A stretch of DNA of 64,000 nt from Thomasclavelia spiroformis DSM 1552 (GCF_025149465.1 NZ_CP102275.1:1240001-1304000), one strand, 5' to 3'. Shown: positions 16,743-25,851, counted from the stretch's first letter. Notes: generated by a model from the sequence alone, not told the origin. Made by a program: numbers and translations.

Positions 16743-17213
16743 ATGAATAGACAAGCAATTACTTTTTTAACCTTATTTAGTCTAATTTTAGTACTTTCAA
16801 TTTATTATATTCTTTTGCCTCCAGAAAATACTGCTAATCAAGTTTCTTTAAATGATCAGGAAGTTTCACAAATTGAAATGATGCAAAAAAATTTAGATAA
16901 AGAACGAGAAGATTTAATTAGTAAAAATAATGCAATTATTGCTTCTGGTAAAAGCAATAGTGATGAAATTGCTTCAGCCTTAGCTTCAATTAGTGAAGCT
17001 AAAGAAACGGCAGCTTTAGAAAAAAAGATTACTGATATTATTAATAATGCAGGATTTAAAAATGCCTTTGTAGAAGTGGAAAATAAAACAATTAAAGTAG
17101 TTGTAGATAAAAAAAATGGTAAGGAAACTGATGCTAACAATATTATTAAAGCAGTAATGGAAAAAACAAACAACGAATATCAAGTGGAAGTTAAGTTTAT
17201 TAGTGAGACTTGA
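16743..17213 (+). CDS. spoIIIAH: SpoIIIAH-like sporulation protein
   Basis: A 156-residue protein with one N-terminal membrane helix (about 8-26), a Glu/Lys/Ala-rich coiled linker (about 40-90) and a C-terminal YscJ/FliF-like ring-building domain (about 92-155, including NAGFKNAFVEVENKTIKVVV). In B. subtilis, SpoIIIAH sits in the mother-cell membrane and joins SpoIIQ across the intermembrane space in the feeding-tube channel. Here it directly follows efp and precedes asp23 and nusB, the place of the spoIIIA operon, but spoIIIAA-AG are absent from this locus. A sigma-E-like promoter precedes it. Confidence 0.85.
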   Translation: MNRQAITFLTLFSLILVLSIYYILLPPENTANQVSLNDQEVSQIEMMQKNLDKEREDLISKNNAIIASGKSNSDEIASALASISEAKETAALEKKITDIINNAGFKNAFVEVENKTIKVVVDKKNGKETDANNIIKAVMEKTNNEYQVEVKFISET

Positions 17214-17227
17214 ATTTTATCTTGATT

Positions 17228-17250
17228 TTATATACAATAAGTGTATATAA
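17228..17250 (+). repeat. Nine-bp inverted repeat before asp23
   Basis: TTATATACA / TGTATATAA (17228-17236 and 17242-17250) with a five-base spacer. It lies directly before the AAAGGAG of asp23 and has no T-run, so an operator or leader hairpin is more likely than a terminator. Confidence 0.5.
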
Positions 17251-17263
17251 AGGAGCAGTTAAT

Positions 17264-17602
17264 ATGAGTCAAGAATATTATTCAGTCGAAAAAGAAACAA
17301 ATTTAGGTACTTTAAATATTGGTTTAAATGTATTTCAGTCAATAATCATTGAAACTGTAAAAGCAATGAATGGTATATGCTTTGAAGGGAATATGATCAA
17401 CATGCCTGGAAATTCCCCAATAAACGTGCGTCTTAACAAAAATAATCAAGTTATTGTTGATGTAGCAATACTAATTGATTATGGATTAAACGTTACAACC
17501 ACAACTACTGCATTACAAAATAAAATTATTCAAAGTTGTTTTGAAATGACAGGAATTAAAAATATTAAAGTTAATATTGAAATTAAAGGTATAAATTTTT
17601 AA
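17264..17602 (+). CDS. Asp23/Gls24 family protein (YqhY-like)
   Basis: A 112-residue Asp23-family protein. The start at 17264 follows AAAGGAG; upstream in-frame codons run back over the promoter region without an RBS. Family features include the N-terminal NLGTLNIGLNVFQSII segment and the central VNVRL-like and VDVAILIDYGLNV beta-strands, ending in VNIEIKGI. In Firmicutes this gene between the accBC or spoIIIA region and nusB is yqhY, which in B. subtilis is linked to acetyl-CoA carboxylase regulation. The acc genes are not beside it here. A terminator follows at once. Confidence 0.85.
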   Translation: MSQEYYSVEKETNLGTLNIGLNVFQSIIIETVKAMNGICFEGNMINMPGNSPINVRLNKNNQVIVDVAILIDYGLNVTTTTTALQNKIIQSCFEMTGIKNIKVNIEIKGINF

Positions 17603-17628
17603 AGATTATCTTTCGATAATCTTTTTAT
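17601..17628 (+). terminator. Rho-independent terminator of asp23
   Basis: Ten-base-pair stem AAAGATTATC / GATAATCTTT (17601-17610 and 17615-17624), TTTC loop and a short T-rich tail. The stem begins inside the stop codon. Confidence 0.85.
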
Positions 17629-17693
17629 TATTCATTTATTTTAATATACAAATATGATAAAATCATTATAGATATTTTGGAAGGACGGTTTGA

Positions 17694-18098
17694 ATGAAGA
17701 AATATAGAAAAAAATTAATTAGAGAAAAAGCAGTTATTGCAATTTACCAAAAATTACTTATAGATATAACAACAGAAGAAGTTTATAATTACTTAGATAG
17801 TGATAAAGAACTAGCAAATGATAAAGATGATTATGATTATTGTGTTATGTTAATTAGTAGCATTGCTAATAATCTTGAAAAGTATAAAGCTGAAGTTGCA
17901 AAACATTTAAAAAAAGGATGGTCACTTGAACGATTATCAAAAATGGAACTTGCAATTCTTTTAGTTGGATGTTATGAATTATTAGAAACGGACCAAAGTA
18001 AAGAAGTTATTATTAATGAAGCAGTTGAATTATCTAAAAAATATTGTGATGATGATGTTTATAAATTTGTAAATGGAGTATTAAATAAAATTAAGTAA
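17694..18098 (+). CDS. nusB: Transcription antitermination factor NusB
   Basis: A 134-residue all-helical RNA-binding protein that works with NusE in rRNA antitermination. NusB features include the N-terminal LIREKAVIAIYQKLL helix, the WSLERLSKMELAILLVGCYELL segment and the C-terminal INEAVELSKKYCDDDVYKFVNGVLNKI signature. The RBS GGAAGGACGG precedes the ATG, with a possible extended -10 (TGATAAAAT, 17655-17663). It begins an operon of tightly overlapping genes (nusB-xseA-xseB-ispA-dxs-tlyA-recN) and shares one base with the xseA start. Confidence 0.94.
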   Translation: MKKYRKKLIREKAVIAIYQKLLIDITTEEVYNYLDSDKELANDKDDYDYCVMLISSIANNLEKYKAEVAKHLKKGWSLERLSKMELAILLVGCYELLETDQSKEVIINEAVELSKKYCDDDVYKFVNGVLNKIK

Positions 18099-19414
18099 TG
18101 GAAAAACGATATTTAACGGTTAGCGCACTAAATCGTTATTTAAAAGCTAAAATAGATAGCGATGAACAGTTACAAAAGATTTTAATTAAAGGTGAAGTTT
18201 CAAATTTTAAACACCATAGTTCTGGGCATCTTTATTTCACATTAAAAGATGAAACGTCTAGAATCAATGCAGTTATGTTTGCTTCAAAAGCACGAAAATT
18301 GCCATTTGAATTAGAAAATGGTATGAAAGTTTTGATTCAAGCAAGTGTTTCTGTATATGATGTAGCTGGAACATATCAATTATATGTTGATAATATTGAA
18401 CAAGATGGTTTAGGTAATTTATATTTACGATATGAACAACTAAAAAAAACATTAGCTTTAGAAGGTCTATTTGATCAAGAACATAAACAGGAAATTCCTA
18501 AATTTCCTAGCAAAATTGCTGTTTTATCAGCTTATCCAAGTGCAGCGTTAGCAGATATTGTAAGAACGATTAAATTAAGATTTCCAGTTGTTCGAGTTAT
18601 TGTTTTTCCCATTCCAGTTCAAGGAAAAGGAGCATATTTACATATAATTAAAACCTTGAATTACGTTGATAGTTTAGGTTTCAATACTATTATTATAGCC
18701 CGCGGTGGAGGCTCTTTAGAAGATTTATGGAATTTTAATGAGGAAGCTTTAGCTAGAGCTATTTATAATTGTAAAACACCAATTATTAGTGGCGTTGGTC
18801 ATGAAATTGATTATACGATTTGTGATTTTGTTGCTGATTATCGTTGTGCAACACCAACTGCTGCTGGAATTAAAGCAACACCTGATTTAGTTGAATTAAA
18901 ACAGAATGTAAATAATATTAATTATACATTGAATACATTAATGAAACAAAAAATAACTTTAAATAAACAGATGTTGAATAAATTAAATTCATTTTATTTA
19001 TTTAAAAATCCAAATAAGTTATTTGAAGATAAAAAAGTTAAAATAGATTATTTGTCTGAACGATTAAAAGATATTTTTACTTATAATTTGAATTTTCAAA
19101 GCAATAATGCTAAAAATTTGATTCAAACTTTTAATCATCAAGCAAATTTATTTACGCTTGAACAAAAAAATCATTTAAATTTAATTAATCAGACAATGGA
19201 ACAATTAATGAAACAAAAAATAAAATACGAAAAAGAAAAACTATATTATACATTATCTAAATTAAATACACTTTCACCATTAAAAGTATTAGAACGCGGA
19301 TTTGCAATTGTCTTAAAAGAAGATAATGTTGTTTTAACTGCAAATGAATTAAAAACAGGTGATAAAATTAAAATAAAAATGAAAGATGGTAGTAAAAACG
19401 CCATTATTGAATAG
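18098..19414 (+). CDS. xseA: Exodeoxyribonuclease VII large subunit
   Basis: A 438-residue subunit of exonuclease VII, which degrades single-stranded DNA to oligonucleotides. The N-terminal OB-fold domain (about 1-100, containing VSNFKHHSSGHLYFTLKD) is followed by the catalytic domain with ARGGGSLEDLWNFNEE and GVGHEIDYTICDFVADYRCATPTAA. A long helical C-terminal region binds XseB. The start codon overlaps the nusB stop (TAATG). Confidence 0.95.
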   Translation: MEKRYLTVSALNRYLKAKIDSDEQLQKILIKGEVSNFKHHSSGHLYFTLKDETSRINAVMFASKARKLPFELENGMKVLIQASVSVYDVAGTYQLYVDNIEQDGLGNLYLRYEQLKKTLALEGLFDQEHKQEIPKFPSKIAVLSAYPSAALADIVRTIKLRFPVVRVIVFPIPVQGKGAYLHIIKTLNYVDSLGFNTIIIARGGGSLEDLWNFNEEALARAIYNCKTPIISGVGHEIDYTICDFVADYRCATPTAAGIKATPDLVELKQNVNNINYTLNTLMKQKITLNKQMLNKLNSFYLFKNPNKLFEDKKVKIDYLSERLKDIFTYNLNFQSNNAKNLIQTFNHQANLFTLEQKNHLNLINQTMEQLMKQKIKYEKEKLYYTLSKLNTLSPLKVLERGFAIVLKEDNVVLTANELKTGDKIKIKMKDGSKNAIIE

Positions 19415-19423
19415 AGGTAAATT

Positions 19424-19639
19424 ATGGAAAATATTACTTTTGAACAGGCGATGAATCGCCTTGAAGAAATTGTAAGTGCATTAGAAAACAATCAAATATC
19501 ATTAGAAAAAAGCGTTGAATTATTTCAAGAAGGCATTCAATTAACTAAACTTTGCAATGATAAATTAGAAGGAATCGAAAACAAAGTGGCAAAAATATTA
19601 GTCGATGGTAAATTAGAAGACTTAAATCTTGAGGAATAA
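19424..19639 (+). CDS. xseB: Exodeoxyribonuclease VII small subunit
   Basis: A 71-residue helical hairpin protein that coats the XseA helices. The family signature FEQAMNRLEEIVSALENNQISLEKSVELFQEG covers most of the first half (shown here only as the segments FEQAMNRLEEIV and SLEKSVELFQEG). It starts nine bases after xseA, with GAGG upstream, and one base separates it from ispA. Confidence 0.95.
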   Translation: MENITFEQAMNRLEEIVSALENNQISLEKSVELFQEGIQLTKLCNDKLEGIENKVAKILVDGKLEDLNLEE

Positions 19640-19640
19640 C

Positions 19641-20489
19641 ATGAAACAGATAATTCAGGAGATAAATACCAGATTAATTAAAATTACTGATTGTTTTCAA
19701 GATTCCAAAGTCAAAGATGCAATGAAGTATTCATTACTCGCTGGAGGAAAAAGAATTCGCCCATTATTAATGCTTAGAATCATTCAAAGTTATGGTTTAA
19801 ATTATCATGATTATTTAGATGCTGCCTGTGCAATTGAAATGATTCATACTTATTCATTAATTCATGATGATTTACCAGGTATGGATAATGATGATTTAAG
19901 ACGGGGGAAACCTACTTGTCATAGACAATTTGATGAAGCCACTGCAATTTTAGCAGGTGATGGTTTATTAAACGAAGCAGCCAATGTTATTTTAAAAGCA
20001 AACTACAATAGTGAGTTAAAAATTGCATTATTAAGTATTTTATATCAGGCCAGTGGTGTAAATGGGATGATTTTAGGTCAAGCTTTGGATATTAAATTTG
20101 AAAATAAAAAAGCTAATCGTAAAGAATTGGACTTAATTCATCATCATAAAACTGGTGATTTAATTAGTGCTTCAATGCAAATGGGGGCCTTAGTTGCTAA
20201 TGTTAACGATTTAGAAACATTTAAAGAAATTGGTTATAAAATCGGTTTAGCATTTCAAATTCAAGATGATATTTTGGATGTAGTTGGTAATAGTGAATTA
20301 TTAGGAAAGAATGTTGGTAGCGATATTGAAAATAACAAATCAACTTATGTTACATTAATGGGTGTTGAAAAATCACAAGAGATAGCTGATTGTTATTTTA
20401 ATGAAGCCACTGCGTTGATAAATAAATTAAAAATTAATCACGAATTAATTTTAGAAGTATTGGAAAAATTAAAGAGAAGAGTGAAATAA
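19641..20489 (+). CDS. ispA: Polyprenyl (farnesyl/geranyl) diphosphate synthase
   Basis: A 282-residue short-chain trans-prenyl transferase that condenses IPP with allylic diphosphates. The first Asp-rich motif is DDLPGMDNDDLRRGKP and the second is DDILDVVG. The ATG at 19641 follows GAGGAA; an in-frame TTG 12 bases earlier overlaps that RBS and is unlikely. Next to dxs, it suggests that this cell makes isoprenoids through the MEP pathway. Product chain length (C15 or shorter) is inferred from the family and neighbour genes. Confidence 0.93.
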   Translation: MKQIIQEINTRLIKITDCFQDSKVKDAMKYSLLAGGKRIRPLLMLRIIQSYGLNYHDYLDAACAIEMIHTYSLIHDDLPGMDNDDLRRGKPTCHRQFDEATAILAGDGLLNEAANVILKANYNSELKIALLSILYQASGVNGMILGQALDIKFENKKANRKELDLIHHHKTGDLISASMQMGALVANVNDLETFKEIGYKIGLAFQIQDDILDVVGNSELLGKNVGSDIENNKSTYVTLMGVEKSQEIADCYFNEATALINKLKINHELILEVLEKLKRRVK

Positions 20490-22363
20490 TGGATCTAAAC
20501 AATATAAAAGATCCCTCTTTTTTAAAAGAGTTGGATATCAGACAATTAAATCAATTATCTAGTAATATTCGTGAGTTTTTAATTACGAATATTTCAAAAA
20601 CTGGTGGACATCTTTCTAGTAATTTAGGGGTTGTAGAATTAACTATTGCTTTGCATTATGTTTTCAATTCTCCTAAAGATAAAATATTTTTTGATGTCGG
20701 TCATCAATCATATGTTCATAAAATATTAACTGGTAGAGCGAATCGCTTTGATACTTTACGCAAGTATAATGGTTTATCTGGTTTTCAAAAACAGGCAGAA
20801 AGCAAACATGATGTTTGGGAAGCAGGACATTCATCAACGGCTCTAAGCTCTGCGGTTGCAATGGCTATTGCTCGTGATTTAGATCATCAAGATTATGAAG
20901 TGATTCCTGTTATCGGTGATGCTGCTATGGTTGGTGGTGAATCTTTGGAAGCTTTAAATCATTTGGGGTCAATTAAAAATAAAGTAATAATTATTTTAAA
21001 TGATAATCAAATGTCAATTGGCAAAAGCGTTGGTGGTTTTGGTGAATTTCTATCTTCTATAAGATTAAGTGGCACGTATAATAATCTAAAACAAGATTAT
21101 CGTAACATCACTTCAAAAAATAAATTTGGTCAAATGATTTTTAATATTTCTAAACGAGTTAAAGACTTTGTGAAACATGGTTTAATTGATGATACGATTT
21201 TCGAAGATTTTGGTGTTGATTATTTAGGACCCGTTAATGGCCATGATTTTGAGGATTTGATAAGAGTTCTAAATTTGGCCAAAAAGTCTAAATCAAGTGT
21301 AGTTATTCATGTCGTAACGAAAAAAGGTCGCGGGTATAAATATGCTGAAAACGATTTTAAAGGTAATTGGCATGGTATCGCACCTTTTAATATTGTTGAT
21401 GGTACAATTAAAACTCCACCACCTAAAGATAAAATTAGCTGGTCAAAAATGGTTGCTGATCATATTGAATTAAATATGTCTAAAGATAAAGATATTGTTG
21501 CAATAACTCCCGCTATGATTCATGGTTCTTGTATGGATGATATATTTGAACATTTCCCAAATCGTAGTTTTGATGTTGGAATTGCTGAAGAACATGCATT
21601 AACATTTACAGCAGGTCTTGCAATAGCCAAGAAAAAACCATTTATTTCTGTATATTCATCTTTTTTACAGCGGGCTTATGATCAAATCAATCATGATATT
21701 GCAAGAATGGATTTAGGATGTTTGATTTGTGTTGATCGCTGCGGTTTTGTTGGAGCTGACGGACCAACTCACCATGGTGTATTTGATTTAGGAATTTTAA
21801 ACCCATTGCCTAATGTTATTATTTGTACACCAAGTAATAGTAAAGATGCCAAAAAATTTATTAATACATATATAAAAAATAATGATCATCCTTATATTTT
21901 AAGAATTCCTCGAGGAGATATTAAAGATGAAATTGTCAAAGATGATGATTTTTTAACAATTGGTAAATGGTTTATCGAAAATGATCATGACTATGACTGT
22001 ACAGTTATTTGTTATGGACAAAACGTTAATAGAGTTCGTAGTTATTTTGAAGATAAAGATATTAAAATTAGATTAGTAGATGCTTTATTTATTAAACCGA
22101 TGGATTTTGAAATGTTGAATCATATAGTTGATGATAAACCATTGGTTATCTATGAAACTGAATTAAAAATTAATTCTCTAGCAAGTAATATTGCATATTA
22201 TTATAGTCAAAATGGTATTTTAAAAAGAATTTATAGTTTTGGGGTTGATGATCATTTTTCAGTTCAAGGAAGTATTGATGAAATTTTAAAAGATGAAAGA
22301 TTAGATATGGAATCATTTTATCAAAAAGTTAAGGAGATAATTGATGAAAAAAGAGAGAATTGA
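20489..22363 (+). CDS. dxs: 1-deoxy-D-xylulose-5-phosphate synthase
   Basis: A 624-residue thiamine diphosphate enzyme that joins pyruvate and glyceraldehyde 3-phosphate in the first step of the MEP pathway. Visible motifs include HLSSNLGVVELTIALHYVF, FDVGHQSYVHK, the TPP-binding IGDAAMVGGESLEALNH to LNDNQMSIG, and the catalytic Glu in GIAEEHALTFTAG. The usual GDG of the TPP motif reads GDA here. The start shares one base with the ispA stop, and the 3' end overlaps tlyA by 20 bases. Confidence 0.95.
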   Translation: MDLNNIKDPSFLKELDIRQLNQLSSNIREFLITNISKTGGHLSSNLGVVELTIALHYVFNSPKDKIFFDVGHQSYVHKILTGRANRFDTLRKYNGLSGFQKQAESKHDVWEAGHSSTALSSAVAMAIARDLDHQDYEVIPVIGDAAMVGGESLEALNHLGSIKNKVIIILNDNQMSIGKSVGGFGEFLSSIRLSGTYNNLKQDYRNITSKNKFGQMIFNISKRVKDFVKHGLIDDTIFEDFGVDYLGPVNGHDFEDLIRVLNLAKKSKSSVVIHVVTKKGRGYKYAENDFKGNWHGIAPFNIVDGTIKTPPPKDKISWSKMVADHIELNMSKDKDIVAITPAMIHGSCMDDIFEHFPNRSFDVGIAEEHALTFTAGLAIAKKKPFISVYSSFLQRAYDQINHDIARMDLGCLICVDRCGFVGADGPTHHGVFDLGILNPLPNVIICTPSNSKDAKKFINTYIKNNDHPYILRIPRGDIKDEIVKDDDFLTIGKWFIENDHDYDCTVICYGQNVNRVRSYFEDKDIKIRLVDALFIKPMDFEMLNHIVDDKPLVIYETELKINSLASNIAYYYSQNGILKRIYSFGVDDHFSVQGSIDEILKDERLDMESFYQKVKEIIDEKREN

Positions 22364-23144
22364 TGTTTTATTAGTTGAACAAGGTTTTTTTGATTCCCGC
22401 GAAAAAGCAAAGCGAGCAATTATGGCCGGAATTGTTCATGATGATTATGATATTATTGATAAACCAGGAACAAAAATACCAATTAATTCTAATTTGCATG
22501 TTAAAGGAAATATTATGCCATATGTATCTCGTGGCGGTTTAAAGTTAGAAAAAGCTTTAAAAGATTTTTCTTTAGATATCAAAGATAAAATCATGGTAGA
22601 TATTGGTAGTTCAACAGGTGGATTTACTGATTGCGCTTTACAAAATGGTGCAAAATTAGTATATGCTGTTGATGTAGGTACAAATCAATTGGTTTGGAAA
22701 CTTAGAAATGATCCCCGCGTAATTGTTAAAGAACAAACAAATTTTCGTTATGCAACAATCGATTTATTTCAAGAAGGAATCCCAACGCTAGCATCAATTG
22801 ATGTTTCGTTTATTTCATTAAAACATATTTTTAATGCTCTAAAAAATATTTTAAAAGCAAATAACCAAGTTGTTGCTTTAATCAAACCACAATTTGAAGC
22901 AGGTAAAGAAGATGTGGGAAAAAAAGGAATTGTTAAAGACAAAAAGATTCATTGTCGTGTAATTAAAGATGTTATTAAGTACGCTAAAGAAGATGGTTTT
23001 ACTTTAACTAATCTCACTTATTCTCCAATTACCGGTGGTGAAGGAAATATTGAATTTTTAGGTTTATTTATAAAAGATGGTAAGGATGTTGAAATTAATA
23101 TTGAAGATGTAGTAAATGCAGCTCATAATTGCTTTGAAAGGTAG
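22344..23144 (+). CDS. tlyA: TlyA-family rRNA 2'-O-methyltransferase (hemolysin A family)
   Basis: A 266-residue protein with an N-terminal S4 RNA-binding domain (RIDVLLVEQGFFDSREKAKR) and a FtsJ-like Rossmann methyltransferase domain (VSRGGLKLEKAL, then DIGSSTGGFTDCAL for SAM binding). TlyA methylates ribose in 16S and/or 23S rRNA in some bacteria; the site here is not known. The ATG at 22344 follows AAGGAG at 22331-22336, inside the end of dxs. Position between dxs and recN matches other Firmicutes, except that argR, often between tlyA and recN, is absent. Confidence 0.92.
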   Translation: MKKERIDVLLVEQGFFDSREKAKRAIMAGIVHDDYDIIDKPGTKIPINSNLHVKGNIMPYVSRGGLKLEKALKDFSLDIKDKIMVDIGSSTGGFTDCALQNGAKLVYAVDVGTNQLVWKLRNDPRVIVKEQTNFRYATIDLFQEGIPTLASIDVSFISLKHIFNALKNILKANNQVVALIKPQFEAGKEDVGKKGIVKDKKIHCRVIKDVIKYAKEDGFTLTNLTYSPITGGEGNIEFLGLFIKDGKDVEINIEDVVNAAHNCFER

Positions 23145-23152
23145 GTGAAATA

Positions 23153-24808
23153 ATGTTAGAGAGTATTTATATAGAAAATTTTGCGATTATTGATCAATTA
23201 CAAATTGATTTTCATGATCAAATGACTGTATTAACTGGTGAAACTGGTGCTGGTAAATCAATCATTATTGATGCAATTGGTCAATTATGCGGAAATCGTA
23301 GTCAAACTACTTTTATTAAAAGTGATGCTAATGAATCTTTTATTGAAGGTGTTTTTTCAATTAAAGATAATTCTTCTGTTTTAGATAAATTAAAGGAATA
23401 TCGCATCGAATATGATGATAAACTAATTGTGTCTAAATCATTTAATCGTAATAATAAAACAACAATTAAAATTAATTATCGCAATGTTTCTACCATGGCT
23501 CTTAAATCAATCATGAAAGAATTAATTGATATCCATTCTCAATTTGAAACACATACATTATTCGATAGCAATAACCACATTAATATTTTAGATGATTATA
23601 TTGGTAAACCACTTGTATCACTGAAACAAAAATACAAAGAAGTATATCAAAAATACATCGACATAAAAAAAACTTATCAAAAAGCAGTTGAAGAAGAATT
23701 AAGCGATGAACAACTAGAATATTACCAAAATCAATTATCTGAAATAAATAGTTTGAATCTTACAGAGATTGATGAAGAAAAATTAGAATCCGAGAAAAAA
23801 AGATTACTTGATTTTGAAAAAACTAATGAAAAAATTAGTAATTATCGTCAATATATGGAAGGTAATCAAGGCACACTCTCATCACTAAATAGTGCATTAA
23901 ATGAATTAGAAACATTAAATCAACATGTTAACTATCAGCAAATCTATGAACAAATGTATGATTTATATTATAATTTAATTGATTTAAATGATGCTATTTT
24001 AGATGAATATAATCGAAATGATTTTGATGAATTTCGTTTAAATGAAATCCAAGAAACATTATTTAAATTAAATCGTTTAAAAAGAAAATATGGTCAATCA
24101 ATCAATGCTATTTTAAATGCAAAAAAAGAAATCGAAGATAAAATTCTTTCATTTACAAATCGTGAAACATATATTAACGATTTAAAATCAAAATTAGATT
24201 CAATTTTAATTCAAGTTAATCAAAGTGCAAAAGAAATAACAACTTTACGCAAACAAAAAGCATTAGAGTTTACAAATAAAGTAATGGAACAATTAAAATC
24301 ATTGTATCTAGAAAAAGTTGTATTTGAAATAAATTTTCAAAAAACCTCTCTACAAAAAAATGGTCAAGATATTATTACCTTTCTAGTTTCAACAAATTCT
24401 GGTCAAACATTACAACCGCTAAATAAAATTGCTTCAGGTGGTGAAATGTCTCGAATCATGCTAGCAATAAAAACATTATCATTATCTTCTGGTTCACTTG
24501 AAACAATCATCTTTGATGAAGCTGACAGTGGTGTCAGTGGTAAAGTAGCTGAAAGTATTGGTGCTAAAATGAAATATATTGCTAAAAAATATCAAGTATT
24601 ATGCATTAGTCATTTAGCTCAAGTTGCTAGTTTTGCTAATCATCATTATTTAATCAAAAAAACAAGTTATGATGATAATACAAGTGTTAAAGTTAGTGAA
24701 TTAAGTGAAGAAAAAAGTATTTTAGAAATTGCTAAATTAATTTCTGGAAAAGATATATCTAAAGAATCAATCGATCATGCTAAAAAATTAAAATTAAGTA
24801 ATGAATAA
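23153..24808 (+). CDS. recN: DNA repair protein RecN
   Basis: A 551-residue SMC-like ATPase recruited to double-strand breaks. The Walker A is TGETGAGKSIIIDAI (near 30), the long middle is coiled coil, and the C-terminal head has the signature NKIASGGEMSRIMLAIK followed by Walker B TIIFDEADSGVSG. Length is normal for the family. It ends the nusB-xseA operon in translational terms; a sigma-G-like promoter for spoIVB overlaps its last codons. Confidence 0.95.
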   Translation: MLESIYIENFAIIDQLQIDFHDQMTVLTGETGAGKSIIIDAIGQLCGNRSQTTFIKSDANESFIEGVFSIKDNSSVLDKLKEYRIEYDDKLIVSKSFNRNNKTTIKINYRNVSTMALKSIMKELIDIHSQFETHTLFDSNNHINILDDYIGKPLVSLKQKYKEVYQKYIDIKKTYQKAVEEELSDEQLEYYQNQLSEINSLNLTEIDEEKLESEKKRLLDFEKTNEKISNYRQYMEGNQGTLSSLNSALNELETLNQHVNYQQIYEQMYDLYYNLIDLNDAILDEYNRNDFDEFRLNEIQETLFKLNRLKRKYGQSINAILNAKKEIEDKILSFTNRETYINDLKSKLDSILIQVNQSAKEITTLRKQKALEFTNKVMEQLKSLYLEKVVFEINFQKTSLQKNGQDIITFLVSTNSGQTLQPLNKIASGGEMSRIMLAIKTLSLSSGSLETIIFDEADSGVSGKVAESIGAKMKYIAKKYQVLCISHLAQVASFANHHYLIKKTSYDDNTSVKVSELSEEKSILEIAKLISGKDISKESIDHAKKLKLSNE

Positions 24809-24831
24809 TTATGAGCATAGAAGCCAAACTA
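24802..24831 (+). promoter_or_regulatory. Sigma-G/sigma-F-like promoter upstream of spoIVB
   Basis: TGAATA (24802-24807), a 17-base spacer and CAAACTA (24825-24831). Against the forespore sigma-G consensus TGAATA-N17/18-CATACTA this is a full -35 match with one mismatch in the -10. It overlaps the recN stop codon and lies about 30 bases before the spoIVB start. Confidence 0.6.
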
Positions 24832-24861
24832 AGATGTAACGTTAGTTACAAGGAGGTTTCT

Positions 24862-25848
24862 ATGCTTTTTAAAAAGCTAATTCTTTCTCTAGTTGTAGCT
24901 TTATCCATTATTAATCCAATTGCAGCATATGCGATTACATTAATCCCTGGTGGCGATTCAATTGGAATTGAATTAGATTATCAAGGAGTAGTGATAACTG
25001 GCGGCTATGAAGTAAAAACAACCGATGACATTTATAATCCTTTAGAAAATGAATTCAAAATTGGTGATAAGATTATTGAAATCGAAAGTAAAAAAGTAAC
25101 TACTATTAATGAATTGAGTGAAATAATTAAAAATAGTGGGAATTTAAAAGAAAACTTTGATGTTACAATAATCAGAAATAACAAAGAAATTCATAAAACA
25201 CTAAAAGTTATTTATGAAAACAACCAATTTACTACTGGTTTATATGTCAAAGATGCAATTAATGGTGTTGGAACCATTACTTTTTATAATCCTGATAAGC
25301 AAAGTTTTGGAGCATTAGGTCATGCTATGGAAGATACTACATTAAACAGTGATTTACTACAATCTGGTAAAATTTTTGAAAGTACTGTTACAAGTATAAA
25401 AAAAGCTACACCTAATCATTCTGGAAACAAAATTGCTGATATTTCAAATGTTGAAATAGGTAGTATAAACAGCCATAATCAATTCGGTATTTATGGAACT
25501 TATAATTACGATATTTCTAAAAAAAAATCTATGGAAACAGCAAATATTGATGAGATTGAATTAGGAAAAGCATACTTTCTAACAGTATTAGATGGTCAAA
25601 AAATCCAAAAGTGTGAAATTGAAATCACTAAATTGAATAATCAGGATTCAATCAAAGAAAAAGGTATTGAATTTAAAGTTACCGATCAAGCAGTAACAAA
25701 ACAAGCAAATGGTATTGTTCAAGGAATGAGTGGTTCTCCAATCATTCAAAATGATAAAATTATTGGCTGTGTTACTCATGTATCTGGTAATAACCCAATG
25801 CTTGGATATGGATTATATATTGAATGGATGTTAGAAATGGATAAGTAG
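24862..25848 (+). CDS. spoIVB: SpoIVB sporulation signalling serine peptidase
   Basis: A 328-residue S55-family protease, secreted by the forespore to trigger sigma-K activation. An N-terminal signal/anchor helix is followed by the conserved LIPGGDSIGIEL stretch, a PDZ-like domain (about 65-125) and the peptidase domain with catalytic His in LGHAMED and catalytic Ser in GMSGSPII. The ATG at 24862 follows AAGGAGG, itself preceded by a small hairpin (TGTAAC/GTTACA, 24835-24850). Earlier in-frame codons overlap the sigma-G-like promoter. In Bacillus and Clostridium spo0A usually follows; here a terminator and azlC follow instead. Confidence 0.95.
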   Translation: MLFKKLILSLVVALSIINPIAAYAITLIPGGDSIGIELDYQGVVITGGYEVKTTDDIYNPLENEFKIGDKIIEIESKKVTTINELSEIIKNSGNLKENFDVTIIRNNKEIHKTLKVIYENNQFTTGLYVKDAINGVGTITFYNPDKQSFGALGHAMEDTTLNSDLLQSGKIFESTVTSIKKATPNHSGNKIADISNVEIGSINSHNQFGIYGTYNYDISKKKSMETANIDEIELGKAYFLTVLDGQKIQKCEIEITKLNNQDSIKEKGIEFKVTDQAVTKQANGIVQGMSGSPIIQNDKIIGCVTHVSGNNPMLGYGLYIEWMLEMDK

Positions 25849-25851
25849 TTC

